DNA of 64,000 bases. Source: Phocaeicola massiliensis B84634 = Timone 84634 = DSM 17679 = JCM 13223 (GTDB lineage: Bacteria; Bacteroidota; Bacteroidia; Bacteroidales; Bacteroidaceae). Below, in pieces: positions 16,955 to 26,524 of this stretch. Within the stretch, counting starts at the first letter, position 1. Every line of letters starts with the position of its first letter. The notes under the pieces were generated by a model that was not told the DNA's origin, searched no databases, and saw nothing but the letters and a program-made list of their open reading frames with translations. The DNA is taken from positions 1,875,283 to 1,939,282 of the forward strand of contig NZ_KB905472.1 in assembly GCF_000382445.1 (NCBI RefSeq), read 5' to 3'. Made by a program: the position numbers and the translations under genes.

Positions 16955-17632
16955 ATGGGTTGGGGAGCATTATTGAAAGCAGCAGTCAGCTTAGGAGGAA
17001 GAGCTATAAAAGCTATAGCTAAATCGGCAGGGGGTGCAGTAGTACATCCTCAGCAAACGCTAAAAGGATTAGGAAGCGCCACAAAGTCTGCTGCCATAGG
17101 TGGAAGCCTGGGCTACATTGGTTGGGAGAAATTGACTACAGACAAAAGCGTAGTGGGTATTGTCAGCGATGCTGTCATTGGCAAAGAAACGACACAAAAG
17201 ATTGGAGATACAGTTTCGAATATAGGTGAAGGTATGAAAGAGGTGAAAGACTCTGTAACTGGTCTCACTGAAAATGTCAATGATGCCATCACCAGTGCAG
17301 ACAGCAAATGGAGCGGTATGAGCAAGTTCCTACAAGGTATTTTCTCTGGGAACGGTGGAAACATGATGGGGAACTTTTTCAGCAATGTAGGCAAAGGGAA
17401 TGTTTCCGGTCTGAGTCTCATCGGACTTGTAGTGGCCGCACTACTTGTTTTCGGAAGATTCGGATGGATGGGCAAGATAGCTGGAGCTGTGCTTGCCATG
17501 ATGATGATAGGAAACAATGTAAATATGAACGAGGCACTTGCCAGTGAGAAGAAACGACCTGCTACACAAAGTCAAGACGAAAGTCAACAGTCGGAGGTTG
17601 CGCAAGGCACTGGTGGCGGCAGACGAAGATGA
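16955..17632 (+). CDS. Gly/Ala-rich protein with C-terminal membrane segments
   Basis: 225 residues. The N-terminal half is Gly/Ala/Lys-rich and amphipathic (LLKAAVSLGGRAIKAIAKSAG), the middle is helical with a D/T/N-rich repeat-like stretch, and two hydrophobic helices lie at about residues 150-165 and 169-188 (SLIGLVVAALLVFGRF, KIAGAVLAMMMIG). A basic and Gln/Ser-rich tail follows. It resembles holin-like or pore-associated proteins in general build only. Its stop overlaps the next start by four bases (ATGA), which ties it to the M23 peptidase downstream. Confidence 0.6.
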   Translation: MGWGALLKAAVSLGGRAIKAIAKSAGGAVVHPQQTLKGLGSATKSAAIGGSLGYIGWEKLTTDKSVVGIVSDAVIGKETTQKIGDTVSNIGEGMKEVKDSVTGLTENVNDAITSADSKWSGMSKFLQGIFSGNGGNMMGNFFSNVGKGNVSGLSLIGLVVAALLVFGRFGWMGKIAGAVLAMMMIGNNVNMNEALASEKKRPATQSQDESQQSEVAQGTGGGRRR

Positions 17633-18794
17633 TAGTAAAATTTATAAACAGATATAATATGCAATATACACAAGAAATGATTCTTCGTTCAGACAGTGGA
17701 TACTGTATGCCCTACGAAGAAAAAGGCCGTGACGTACAGATGAGTCTTGGCTACGGTAAACAGAAACATCCGCATACAGGGGAACCTTTTTTTCATCATG
17801 GTGTGGATTTCAAGGCCAACCATTATCTTCTTTCAGCAGTTGCAACAGGAAAGATTTCTGGACTTGGGAATGATGCCGTACATGGTATCTATCAGGTGAC
17901 ACGCTATGGAGACTACGAGGTAAAATACGCACACCTCTCGAACGTTTTTGCCAACTACGGAAGTGAAGTCAAGGCCGGTCAGGTTATTGCCGTAAGTGGG
18001 GAAATACTCCACATGGAGGTCAAGTATAAAGGAGAAGAGCTCAATCCTCTGGAGTTCCTGACCATGATATACAGTAACTTGAAAGTCATGGAACAAAATG
18101 GGCAACCAGGTGCGGTACCACAATTTGTGACACTGGATATGGATGTCAGAACCATGTATGACAAAGACAGCAAGGAGATAGAGAATCTGATGATGCGTTT
18201 TTTTCCGGACTACATGAAAGACATCAGTCTTGGAGCCTACACGTTGCCGGAACATACACAGTTCACTTTGAGAAATATTCTCTCACTGTCGGCTACAAAA
18301 AATTACTTCTATGAAACCATCCCTAGTATGGCCAATCCATTGGGTATGAGCGCACGAAGTATACCGATTGCAGAACGGGTACAGAATCTGCTTATCGGTG
18401 ATTTCCTGAACTATCTTGCCCTGCGTCATCAGATATTCCTTTCCAGTTTAAGTGATCACGAAAAAAAAAAGCACATGAACTGGCCATAGCAACCAGTGGA
18501 CTTATTGATCCATTGGCAGAGCTCGATATTGATGTTCAAAGCTTCGATATTCCCCGTATGGTGAGCGTGTATCCGGATAAGTCCGGTATCAGATGGTGGA
18601 CAAAAGCATGGTTCAATGGTAGTGAGAAAGGAGAAGCTGCGATAGAGATTGAACGTGAGCTGGCAATCAAGTTTATCAATGAAAACATTGAAAAGGATGA
18701 ATGGCTGGAAGAATATTTCCCGAAACAGATGGAAGTATACCACAATGCCATAGAACAGACACGCGAACAATTACTCAACCAGATAAATCTATAA
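17629..18794 (+). CDS. M23-family peptidase, split by a -1 frameshift at an A10 run
   Basis: The first frame runs from 17629 to a stop at 18489 (286 aa). It carries an M23-like fold: HHGVDFKAN (HxxxD), YAHLSN and LHMEV near residue 125, but no signal peptide. At 18461-18470 there are ten A residues. Moving one base back there continues the reading to 18794 without a stop and joins a well-formed second part (…AELDIDVQSFDIPRMVSV…). The fused product would have about 388 residues. Either the ribosome or polymerase slips on the A run, or the gene carries a real or sequencing frameshift. An alternative start is ATG 17659. The start at 17629 overlaps the upstream stop (ATGA). Confidence 0.7.
18461..18470 (+). 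other. A10 slippery run at the frame junction of the M23 gene
   Basis: Ten consecutive A bases follow GATCACG. The zero frame reads GAA AAA AAA AAG and stops 18 bases later at 18487-18489; the -1 frame stays open for 326 bases. Runs of this kind are known sites of -1 ribosomal frameshifting and of transcriptional slippage, and also a common place for sequencing errors. Confidence 0.6.
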
Positions 18795-18832
18795 AGGGCA
18801 TATAAATTATCAATCATATAAAACAGCAACTC

Positions 18833-20221
18833 ATGGCAGAGTCAGAACAAGATAGAATATTCAAGACAAAGGTCATTCCAATCATGAACAAGGTCCGGAA
18901 TGAACTGCAAGATAAGATGGCAGCAGAGCTTAAAGAGCACACCTCATCATTTGCAGGATTGATGGCCAGTACCATTGGTCCTGATGGTGGAATGTCTGCC
19001 AGACAGGCACAGATGCAGTCTTTGCGTTACACAGGTGAATGGAATTCGAAAACAGCAGAAGATTATATTAAAATGGTCAAGAAAGAACTTCAACGCCAGC
19101 ACATCACCGTTGATTCCGCCATGGAGAAAAAGATGATAGACAAGATGATTCAGGATAAGATTCCACGCTCATCCATTGAATACATCTTAAAGAAGGCAGC
19201 AACTAACACCATCTTCTATCTCCCCCAGGAAGTTGCAAAATCACCATTAGAACATCATATGGATACAGAAGCCGAAAAGAGATACAACCCATCTGCGTGG
19301 GAAAAGAACACAGGTATAATCCTCGGATCCGTAACCGATCTCGCATGTATGGGTGGAGTCGGTGGCGGTTGGAAAACAGCGGCTACATGGATCGGCGGTG
19401 ACTTCCTGTTATCTAAATTTTCTGACAAACAGGAAGACCGTTCAGACATACCTTCAATAGTGCGCCCGGGATGCGAGGAACAGTATAGACAAGACCAGGA
19501 GAAAATGAAAAAGCAGTCAGAAGAAAAGCCACAGAGTAAGACTTCATCAGCAGAGACTGCACCGGAACAGGAAGAAGCGGTCAAAGAGGAACAACCAACA
19601 GAAGAACAGACCTCCCCGAAACCGGAGCAGACCAATATGGATGGATGGCAAGGGTTGCTGACCTCTTTCGGACTCAATGGCATTAGCGACATCGGACACA
19701 ATATCGGATATGTACTGGCTATGCTGCCTGATATGCTTGTAGGACTCTTCACGGGAAAAACAAAGTCAATCAATCTGAAGGACAATATGATGCCTATTGC
19801 CAGTATCGTTACAGGCATGTTCGTCAAGAATCCAATCCTGAAAATGATACTTATCGGTATGGGAGGACTCAATCTGCTGAACAAGGCCGGGCATGAGACT
19901 TTGGATGATTTCAAAGCACATCAGCACCCTGAAGCAGGAAACAGCCCAGTGAATTATCGGGTTTATCCTGATGAACCGCTCAATCCACGGATTGTCAATC
20001 CTCAGATTAGGTCCAACTGTCTGATTGCTACAATAGACAAGGTTCCTTGCAGCATCACTTTGCCGGATAAAGTTGTGGATGCCTGTCAGCAGGGAGCTTT
20101 ACCTCTCAACACACTTGCAAATGCAATACTGGTCAAGAATGACCAGATGCGTCAGATTGCTTCTGAAAACTATGAAGTAAGCGAACGGCAAACAGTAGCA
20201 AGACCACTTGCACAAAGATAA
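18833..20221 (+). CDS. Mobile-element protein of unknown function, 462 aa
   Basis: Not recognized. Residues 1-140 are highly charged and helical. A glycine-rich segment (ACMGGVGGGWKTAATWIGG) lies near residue 175. Residues ~215-265 are a Glu/Gln/Pro/Thr-rich linker. Two weak hydrophobic stretches follow (about 285-305, NIGYVLAMLPDMLVGLFTG, and 320-345, KNPILKMILIGMGGLNLL), and then a C-terminal globular domain (SNCLIATIDKVPCSITLPDKVVD). The last domain has the look of a small binding module. The gene lies between the M23 and ArdC/MutS-like genes with short gaps and is probably co-transcribed. Confidence 0.55.
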   Translation: MAESEQDRIFKTKVIPIMNKVRNELQDKMAAELKEHTSSFAGLMASTIGPDGGMSARQAQMQSLRYTGEWNSKTAEDYIKMVKKELQRQHITVDSAMEKKMIDKMIQDKIPRSSIEYILKKAATNTIFYLPQEVAKSPLEHHMDTEAEKRYNPSAWEKNTGIILGSVTDLACMGGVGGGWKTAATWIGGDFLLSKFSDKQEDRSDIPSIVRPGCEEQYRQDQEKMKKQSEEKPQSKTSSAETAPEQEEAVKEEQPTEEQTSPKPEQTNMDGWQGLLTSFGLNGISDIGHNIGYVLAMLPDMLVGLFTGKTKSINLKDNMMPIASIVTGMFVKNPILKMILIGMGGLNLLNKAGHETLDDFKAHQHPEAGNSPVNYRVYPDEPLNPRIVNPQIRSNCLIATIDKVPCSITLPDKVVDACQQGALPLNTLANAILVKNDQMRQIASENYEVSERQTVARPLAQR

Positions 20222-20248
20222 AAGGATAACAATATAATAATCAGACTT

Positions 20249-22684
20249 ATGGAAGAGAAGAACCAACAAGAGAAAATGGCAATAGTACGTCAGGTTGAGC
20301 TTTTTGAGAATGCTTTCAATAAAGCCAAAGAAAATGGTGGAATGTGGCTTGACAACGATGGTCGCAAAGCACCGAAACTATATCTGAAGCCTTTGCAGAT
20401 TTCTGCTTTCAATGCCATCATATTGGGAATGCACAGCGACCAGAATGGATACAAAACAAATCAATATACGCTTTTTTCTGAAGCAAAGAAACGCGGTGAA
20501 TCTGTCCAGACCAAAGAAAAGGGAGTACCTTTTCTCTGGTATAATTGGAATGAGTATGTAAACAAACATAATCCTGAAGAGAAAATCAGTCGCTCAGACT
20601 ATCAAGCACTGCCAGCTGACAAGCAGGAGGATTATAAAGGAATCAGGAACCGTGAAGTCCGCTCACTTTTCAATATCGAGCAGACCACACTCCCTATGGT
20701 TGATAAAACAACATTTGATACGGTAGTAAAAGAGACCGGTCCTCTGAAAGACCGTACAGATGTAGAGTCAGCATCGAATGAAATCCGTCAGGGTGTCGAA
20801 AATCTTCTGGAACAGTCACGAAAAAAACTGGTTGATATACGCACTGATACTACAGGTGTAGCGCATTACGACAGCAAGAAGGATATTGTCTTCCTGCCAC
20901 CTGCTTCATCCTATGAACATTATGAAGACTATGCCCGTGATGCTGTATCCATGCTTATGTCCGCAACAGGACATCAACAGAGACTCGCCCGTGAAGGAAT
21001 GGTAGTCAAGAACGGAAAGGTTTCAGAGGATGCCATGAAACAGGAAAGGCTGGTTGTGGAAGTAGCTTCAGCTGTTAAGCTGCAGGAGTTGGGTATCTCA
21101 GCTAAACTCTCTCCGGACAGCATGAAGATGACCGATTACTGGCTCAGAGAACTTAAAGAAGACCCGCATCTGCCGGATATACTGGAAAGGGATGTAAACA
21201 ACGCTATAGATATGATTCACAAGGCTGAACGTGGTGAGAAAGTAGAGCTCAACAACAGAGTCCTACAGAATCAGATAGCAGATATTAAGCACATTCTTCC
21301 CAAACACTATTATGTAGCCGATGAAATCAAGACATTGCCCAACATAGATACAAAAGAGTTCGTGGTTATAAAAGAACCTGAACAGAAAATGGCTGATGTG
21401 GTTCTCCCATCTGGAGCTTCATTAGGAGTCGAGAATGAGATTCCTGGAATGAACAAAGGCCGTATCGAACATGCACTTCAAAAAGAGGGATATGAAACGG
21501 TTACATTCTACAATATAGATGGTTCTATGGGGTATCGTCCCGATGACAGCTTTTTTGACGGTAAGGAGGTGTCCGTGAACCGCATGAACAAGTGGAATCT
21601 GGAGACCCTTACACTACTTGATGTGTCTGATGCCGTCAGACGTTCCGGTGCCATAGACTTTGAAAAGATACTCATGTTGCGTAATGACGAAGGGAAATGG
21701 GCACTCTATCTGAAGCCCGAAAATGAAAAGAGCTTCAGCGTTTACCCCGAGAAGGCAGATCTGAACCTTTTCTTTACCACAATAAAGCAAGGTGACGAAG
21801 AAACTTCAGAAAAAGTACGTCAGGATTTGGCCCAGAAATACTATATGGCCGCCCAGAACAGTCCGGACATTAAGGTTGACCTCTTCAAAAGTGATGCAAC
21901 AGCAGAAGAACTCGCAAGGATAGACCGTGTGAATATATTCAAGACCAAAGGTACTGAGAGTACTCCCAGTGTGATATTATGTATGCCCACAGTCAACGGT
22001 GAAAAATTGAAGGCTCGCGAAATTAGTCCACAACAATGGCAACGTATGTGGCTGGCAGAAGATATGCAAGATTACAAGAAACATCTTGCAGCAAGTCTTT
22101 TTGCCGATGTGCTCCGTAAGGACCGTACAGATGCTGTTGCAGTAGGTACGGATAAATCAGAACAGGAGACTCAGTCAAAAAATCCAAATCAGCAAACGGA
22201 AGTATATGAGGAACAGACCGAAGAGAAGAGCAGACAGAGTGAATCTCATGGGCCATCCGAATCTAAGGGCAATAAGAGCAAGGATGAAAGTCCCAAGACT
22301 GAAACAAAAGTAACCGCTGAGTTCTCTCCGATGCTGAAGCAATTCTATGAATTAAAATCGAAGCATCCTGATGCAATTTTGCTCTTCAGATGTGGAGACT
22401 TCTATGAAACTTACAGCAACGATGCAGAGAAAGCAGCCAAAATACTTGGAATCACGCTCAGCAAAAGCAATCACACAAAAGATGCTGAAGGAAAACCTCT
22501 TATGATAGCAGGGTTTCCTCACCATGCGCTCGATGTTTACCTTCCTAAACTGATTCGTGCCGGTGAGCGAATTGCCATCTGTGACCAATTGGAAACTCCC
22601 AGGCAAGAAAAAGACGTTACTGAAAAACAGAAAAATGAATCCGACAATCAGGAAGAGAACAAGGTTTCAAGAATGCACAGATAA
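20249..22684 (+). CDS. Inactive ArdC-like protein fused to a MutS domain I
   Basis: 811 residues. Residues ~10-145 match the ArdC N-terminal ssDNA-binding type ([13 protein letters not shown]…[11 protein letters not shown]…[14 protein letters not shown]). The zincin part follows but its HExxH is replaced by SMLMS (residues 234-238, before ATGHQQRL), so it should not be a metalloprotease. Residues ~380-600 are two or more unknown domains, and a Gln/Glu/Ser-rich linker precedes residues ~690-785. These match MutS domain I, including [10 protein letters not shown] with the Phe-x-Glu pair that contacts mismatches in MutS, and [14 protein letters not shown]. It may bind transferred single-stranded or mismatched DNA. 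No MutS ATPase is attached. Confidence 0.75.
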   Translation: MEEKNQQEKMAIVRQVELFENAFNKAKENGGMWLDNDGRKAPKLYLKPLQISAFNAIILGMHSDQNGYKTNQYTLFSEAKKRGESVQTKEKGVPFLWYNWNEYVNKHNPEEKISRSDYQALPADKQEDYKGIRNREVRSLFNIEQTTLPMVDKTTFDTVVKETGPLKDRTDVESASNEIRQGVENLLEQSRKKLVDIRTDTTGVAHYDSKKDIVFLPPASSYEHYEDYARDAVSMLMSATGHQQRLAREGMVVKNGKVSEDAMKQERLVVEVASAVKLQELGISAKLSPDSMKMTDYWLRELKEDPHLPDILERDVNNAIDMIHKAERGEKVELNNRVLQNQIADIKHILPKHYYVADEIKTLPNIDTKEFVVIKEPEQKMADVVLPSGASLGVENEIPGMNKGRIEHALQKEGYETVTFYNIDGSMGYRPDDSFFDGKEVSVNRMNKWNLETLTLLDVSDAVRRSGAIDFEKILMLRNDEGKWALYLKPENEKSFSVYPEKADLNLFFTTIKQGDEETSEKVRQDLAQKYYMAAQNSPDIKVDLFKSDATAEELARIDRVNIFKTKGTESTPSVILCMPTVNGEKLKAREISPQQWQRMWLAEDMQDYKKHLAASLFADVLRKDRTDAVAVGTDKSEQETQSKNPNQQTEVYEEQTEEKSRQSESHGPSESKGNKSKDESPKTETKVTAEFSPMLKQFYELKSKHPDAILLFRCGDFYETYSNDAEKAAKILGITLSKSNHTKDAEGKPLMIAGFPHHALDVYLPKLIRAGERIAICDQLETPRQEKDVTEKQKNESDNQEENKVSRMHR

Positions 22685-22696
22685 CATGTAACCGCA

Positions 22697-24277
22697 ATGT
22701 CAAAGAATCAAGAATATATCCAACAATATGCAGAGTATGCCATGGAGCAGATGCGCAGATATGGCATACCTGCCTCTGTCACACTTGCACAGGGTATCTG
22801 TGAAAGTGCCAGTGGTCAGAGTGAACTGTCCCGTAAGGGAAACAACCATTTTGGGATCAAAGCTACCTCCAGCTGGATTGAGAATGGAGGCAAATATCTT
22901 GTATATACCGATGACCGTCCAAACGAAAAGTTTTGCCAGTATGCGAATGTGGGAGATTCCTATGAGCATCATTCTCAGTTCCTGAAAAGGAACGGAAGAT
23001 ACGCCGAGCTGTTCCAACTCTCTCCTGATGACTACAAAGGATGGACAAACGGATTACAGGATGTGGGATATGCGTCAAGCAAACAATACGCAGCAACCCT
23101 TCAGAATATTATCGAGAAGAACGGATTGCAAAAATATGACCAGATGGTAATGCAGGAGATGAAGGCAGAGGGTAAATCCTTTGGAACTGCTGACAATCCG
23201 CGTCAAGCCACATCAAATGATGTTTCCGTACAGGATACTGAAGAAAAGAAATATTCCTTCCCTCTAAAGAGAGAGGAGTTTATGCTGGTTACTTCTCCCT
23301 TTGGTACAAGAAAAGACCCTTTAGACACAAGTAAATATCAGGTGCATAAAGGAATTGACATTCAGACAAATCATGAGGCAGTCCTTGCAACAGAAGATAA
23401 AGGAAAAGTTGTCAACGTGAACAGCAATGCTAATACAAACGGAGGACGGTCTGTTACAGTTGAGTACAACAGAAACGATGGCAGCATATATCAATGTACC
23501 TACATGCATCTGGACAGTATATCCGTCAAGGTCGGTGATGAAGTTGCTGCCGGACAGAAGCTTGGCATTTCAGGAAACACTGGGTATCGGACTACTGGTG
23601 AACATCTTCATTTTGGAGTTAAATCCATATCCACAGATGGAACAAAAAGAGATATTGACCCGGCTGCATATCTTGCTGAGATTTCACAAAAAGGGAACAT
23701 CTCACTACAGGTTCTCAGTAACGGAAAAGATCTGACTGCGCAATACAAGAGTGCGAGTAAATCCGATGCCAATGTGCAGCCAGATACAGCCATGAGTCCG
23801 GATGAGTGGATGAAGAAAATTCTGTCCTCTGAAGACAGTGGGGTAAATATGCCTATAGCAGATCCTGTAATAGAGATAGCCATGACTATGTTCACCTCAC
23901 TCATGGCTCTTGCCCTCCAGATAGACACGTCAAGTGAGGAGGAAAAGATGCAGAAGGCCACTGATGCAGCTGTCAGTAAAAGCATAGACCTTACTCCTAT
24001 CCTCCCATCCTATAAGACCTGCACCATAAGCCTGCATGATGGTAAACCCAATCTGTATGCAGACAATGGAGTTGTACAACTCAACAGAGAACTGAGTAAT
24101 GCAGAAATAAACAAGATCCAACAGACACTTGGCAGTACCATGATGAACGATGATGAGAAACGACGTAGCATCGCCTCTGTTATTAACTCTGCCGTGGTCA
24201 CGCTGCAGATGTCACAAAACTATCAGAACAATCTGGAGAACCAACAAGGCAGACAGGAGTCTGTACAGTTGAAATAA
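22697..24277 (+). CDS. Bifunctional glucosaminidase/M23 peptidoglycan hydrolase
   Basis: 526 residues. Residues ~5-150 are a glucosaminidase domain of the FlgJ/GH73 type, with the acidic residue E36 in AQGICESASGQSELS and the NNHFGIK motif. Residues ~195-330 are an M23 domain with HKGIDI, YMHLDS and EHLHFGVK. The C-terminal ~190 residues are of unknown fold with one hydrophobic stretch (AMTMFTSLMALALQI). There is no signal peptide, so export must be by the transfer machinery, by another factor or by lysis. Such two-enzyme hydrolases open peptidoglycan in conjugation systems and phages. The IS starts 15 bases after its stop. Confidence 0.82.
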   Translation: MSKNQEYIQQYAEYAMEQMRRYGIPASVTLAQGICESASGQSELSRKGNNHFGIKATSSWIENGGKYLVYTDDRPNEKFCQYANVGDSYEHHSQFLKRNGRYAELFQLSPDDYKGWTNGLQDVGYASSKQYAATLQNIIEKNGLQKYDQMVMQEMKAEGKSFGTADNPRQATSNDVSVQDTEEKKYSFPLKREEFMLVTSPFGTRKDPLDTSKYQVHKGIDIQTNHEAVLATEDKGKVVNVNSNANTNGGRSVTVEYNRNDGSIYQCTYMHLDSISVKVGDEVAAGQKLGISGNTGYRTTGEHLHFGVKSISTDGTKRDIDPAAYLAEISQKGNISLQVLSNGKDLTAQYKSASKSDANVQPDTAMSPDEWMKKILSSEDSGVNMPIADPVIEIAMTMFTSLMALALQIDTSSEEEKMQKATDAAVSKSIDLTPILPSYKTCTISLHDGKPNLYADNGVVQLNRELSNAEINKIQQTLGSTMMNDDEKRRSIASVINSAVVTLQMSQNYQNNLENQQGRQESVQLK

Positions 24278-24292
24278 TTTGCTTTTTAAGTA

Positions 24293-25883
24293 CCTTAATT
24301 CCGCAACATAATTGATAATTATTTTTATAAGTTCCTGAGCAACATTTTGTTGCCCAGGTTTTTGCCATGTCAGCGTTTTCACTTACCTTAGTGTTGCGAA
24401 TCCAAAGACAAAGAAAACCGTAACAAGCATGGCAAATGTAGCAATAAAATCCGAAAGACTCACTCCTTTTGGAGGCATATTTCCAATCATGGAGCAATTT
24501 ACCTCCCTTCTCTCCTCTACAATTGACTCAACACTTGGGTTGAGATGCAAACTCTATGGTTATCAATACAGCGAAATCATCCGCTCCCTCCTATGCGTTT
24601 ACTTCTGCGGCGGTTCTTGCGTTGAGGATGTCACCGCCCACTTAATGAGTCATCTTTCCCTTCACCCCACACTCCGCACCTGTAGCGCCGACACCATCCT
24701 CAGGGCAATAAACGAACTGGCCCGGGAAAACATCTCATACACATCTGATGCCGGAAAGTCCTATGACTTCAATACGGCAGACACACTCAACACATTGCTC
24801 CTGAATTGCCTGTTGGCCACAGGGCAGTTGAAAGAGGGCGGGGAGTATGACGTTGACTTTGACCACCAGTTCATTGAGACGGAGAAGTACGATGCAAAGC
24901 CCACGTACAAGAAATTTCTTGGTTACAGGCCCGGTGTGGCCGTTATCGGCGACATGATTGTCGGCATAGAGAACAGCGACGGCAACACCAATGTACGCTT
25001 TCACCAGGGTGACACGCTAAAGAGGATTTTGGGGAGACTTGAAGAAAAGAAAATGGCAGTCAACCGCTTCAGGGCCGACTGCGGCTCATGCTCTGAAGAC
25101 ATTGTGGATGAGGTCAGGAAGCATTGCAGGACATTCTACATACGTGCCAACCGCTGCTGCTCGCTCTATGATGACATCTTCGCGCTCAGGGGGTGGAAGA
25201 GGGAAGAAATAAACGGCATTGTGTTTGAGTTGAACTCCATTCTCGTTGAGAAGTGGAAAGGCAAACCGTATCGCCTGATAATCCAGAGACAGAGACGCAT
25301 GGGCAGTGGACTTGACCTGTGGGAGGGGGAATATACATACCGCTGCATCCTGACCAACGATTACGAATCATCCATGAGCGACATCGTGGAGTTCTATAAC
25401 ATGCGTGGAGGCAAGGAACGCATCTTTGATGACATGAACAATGGGTTTGGATGGGGCAGACTGCCTAAATCCTTCATGGCGGAAAATACCGTGTTCCTGC
25501 TCCTGACGGCACTGATACGCAATTTTTACAAGGCCATCATGCAAAGGATTGAAGTGAAGAAGTTCGGGCTCAAGGAAACCAGCCGTATCAAGACGTTTGT
25601 CTTCAAATTCATTTCAGTACCTGCCAAGTGGATTAAGACCGCAAGGCAATGTGTGCTGAACATCTACACCGACAACCATGCATATGCAGAAGCCTTCAAA
25701 ACTTCTTCCGGATGATTTACGTCACTTGATGGCCACTGATTGCGTATTGCCTCAAGTCGCTTTATGGGGTAAGGGGATAGTATGCGCATTGAAACGGACG
25801 CGAGGACTTAATGGCTGTCTTACGAATCAAAAGTCCATTTCTCTTGTAGGTAGCACTTCGGGAATGGAGTTGCGGATTTAAGG
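24293..25883 (+). mobile_element. Complete IS1380-type insertion sequence with 5-bp target duplication
   Basis: The element is 1591 bases long. Its left end starts CCTTAATTCCGCAAC (24293-24307) and its right end GTTGCGGATTTAAGG (25869-25883), inverted repeats that match at 14 of 15 positions. It is flanked by AAGTA at 24288-24292 and 25884-25888, the expected target duplication. One transposase gene fills most of it. The insertion separates the glucosaminidase/M23 gene from the OB-fold and ArdC genes, and transcription of these may now depend on the IS. The same IS end is at 1-95. Confidence 0.95.
24429..25715 (+). CDS. IS1380-family transposase
   Basis: 428 residues, a DDE transposase of the IS4/IS1380 group. 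Visible marks are the N-terminal SERLTPFGGIFPIMEQF, a central DVDFDHQFIETEKYDAKPTYKKFLGYRPG segment holding one catalytic Asp, FRADCGSCSEDI with a second Asp, and the YREK-like block SDIVEFYNMRGGKERIFDD containing the final Glu. The length is normal and no frame damage is seen, so it is probably active. It catalyses cut-and-paste or copy movement between the terminal repeats at 24293 and 25883. Confidence 0.92.
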   Translation: MANVAIKSERLTPFGGIFPIMEQFTSLLSSTIDSTLGLRCKLYGYQYSEIIRSLLCVYFCGGSCVEDVTAHLMSHLSLHPTLRTCSADTILRAINELARENISYTSDAGKSYDFNTADTLNTLLLNCLLATGQLKEGGEYDVDFDHQFIETEKYDAKPTYKKFLGYRPGVAVIGDMIVGIENSDGNTNVRFHQGDTLKRILGRLEEKKMAVNRFRADCGSCSEDIVDEVRKHCRTFYIRANRCCSLYDDIFALRGWKREEINGIVFELNSILVEKWKGKPYRLIIQRQRRMGSGLDLWEGEYTYRCILTNDYESSMSDIVEFYNMRGGKERIFDDMNNGFGWGRLPKSFMAENTVFLLLTALIRNFYKAIMQRIEVKKFGLKETSRIKTFVFKFISVPAKWIKTARQCVLNIYTDNHAYAEAFKTSSG

Positions 25884-25909
25884 AAGTATAACAATCAATT
25901 CGTTTTATT

Positions 25910-26524
25910 ATGATTAAATGTAATGTAACCGTGTGTGGCACCGTTTCCCGCCAGGCACAAATGCGTGCTAACAAAGAAGGTACGCAGTTCGCATCATTCG
26001 GTATCAATATAGTTATTCCGGCAAAATCAGGAATTAACAAGACAGTTGAAATCAGTGTGGCCAAGACCTGCAACAGCCTATCTGAGTTACCAACAATTCA
26101 AGTTGGGACTCGCATTGAAGTAGCCGGTATTCTAATGTTTCACAAAAAGGGAGAAGCATTATACCTTAACCTGTCTGCAACTGGCATTAACACATTCAAT
26201 GCAAGCAATAACGACGGCATTAACGGTACAATGGAGTTCAGAGGTACTTTAGGCAAACAAATTGAGGACAAGACAACTAAAAGTGGTAAGTCCTTTACGG
26301 TGTTTTCCGCTTATAGTAGCGAAAAGGATGGAGATAATTACACCTATACTTGGGTACGCTTTATGCAATTCGACAAAAGAAAAGAAACATGGATGCAACC
26401 AAAAGCCGGAATCAATGCTAAGGGGGATTTGGAATTAGGTGTGTACAATAACAGACTTGACCTTACATGCCGCATAAGCGAATGCTCTCTTTGGGAGAAA
26501 AGCTCTAACTCTTACCAACACTAA
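25910..26524 (+). CDS. Two-OB-fold, SSB-like protein
   Basis: 204 residues. Residues ~1-95 (CNVTVCGTVSRQAQMRANKEGTQFASFGI … GTRIEVAGIL … LYLNLSATGI) have the order of beta-strands expected of an SSB OB fold, and residues ~105-190 (MEFRGTLGKQIEDKTTKSGKSFTVFSA…) look like a second copy. The SSB C-terminal acidic tip is absent. It overlaps the ArdC start by one base (TAATG). Single-stranded DNA binding during transfer is likely but only inferred. The ATG is 26 bases downstream of the IS end, so the original promoter or leader was cut off by that insertion. Confidence 0.65.
   Translation: MIKCNVTVCGTVSRQAQMRANKEGTQFASFGINIVIPAKSGINKTVEISVAKTCNSLSELPTIQVGTRIEVAGILMFHKKGEALYLNLSATGINTFNASNNDGINGTMEFRGTLGKQIEDKTTKSGKSFTVFSAYSSEKDGDNYTYTWVRFMQFDKRKETWMQPKAGINAKGDLELGVYNNRLDLTCRISECSLWEKSSNSYQH

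Noticed and set aside
1..25883. Composite transposon made of the two identical IS1380-type copies bracketing the first 25.9 kb
   Set aside because: The right copy has its own matching 5-base target duplication (AAGTA on both sides), so it inserted by itself. The left copy is cut by the window edge and its outer flank cannot be compared.
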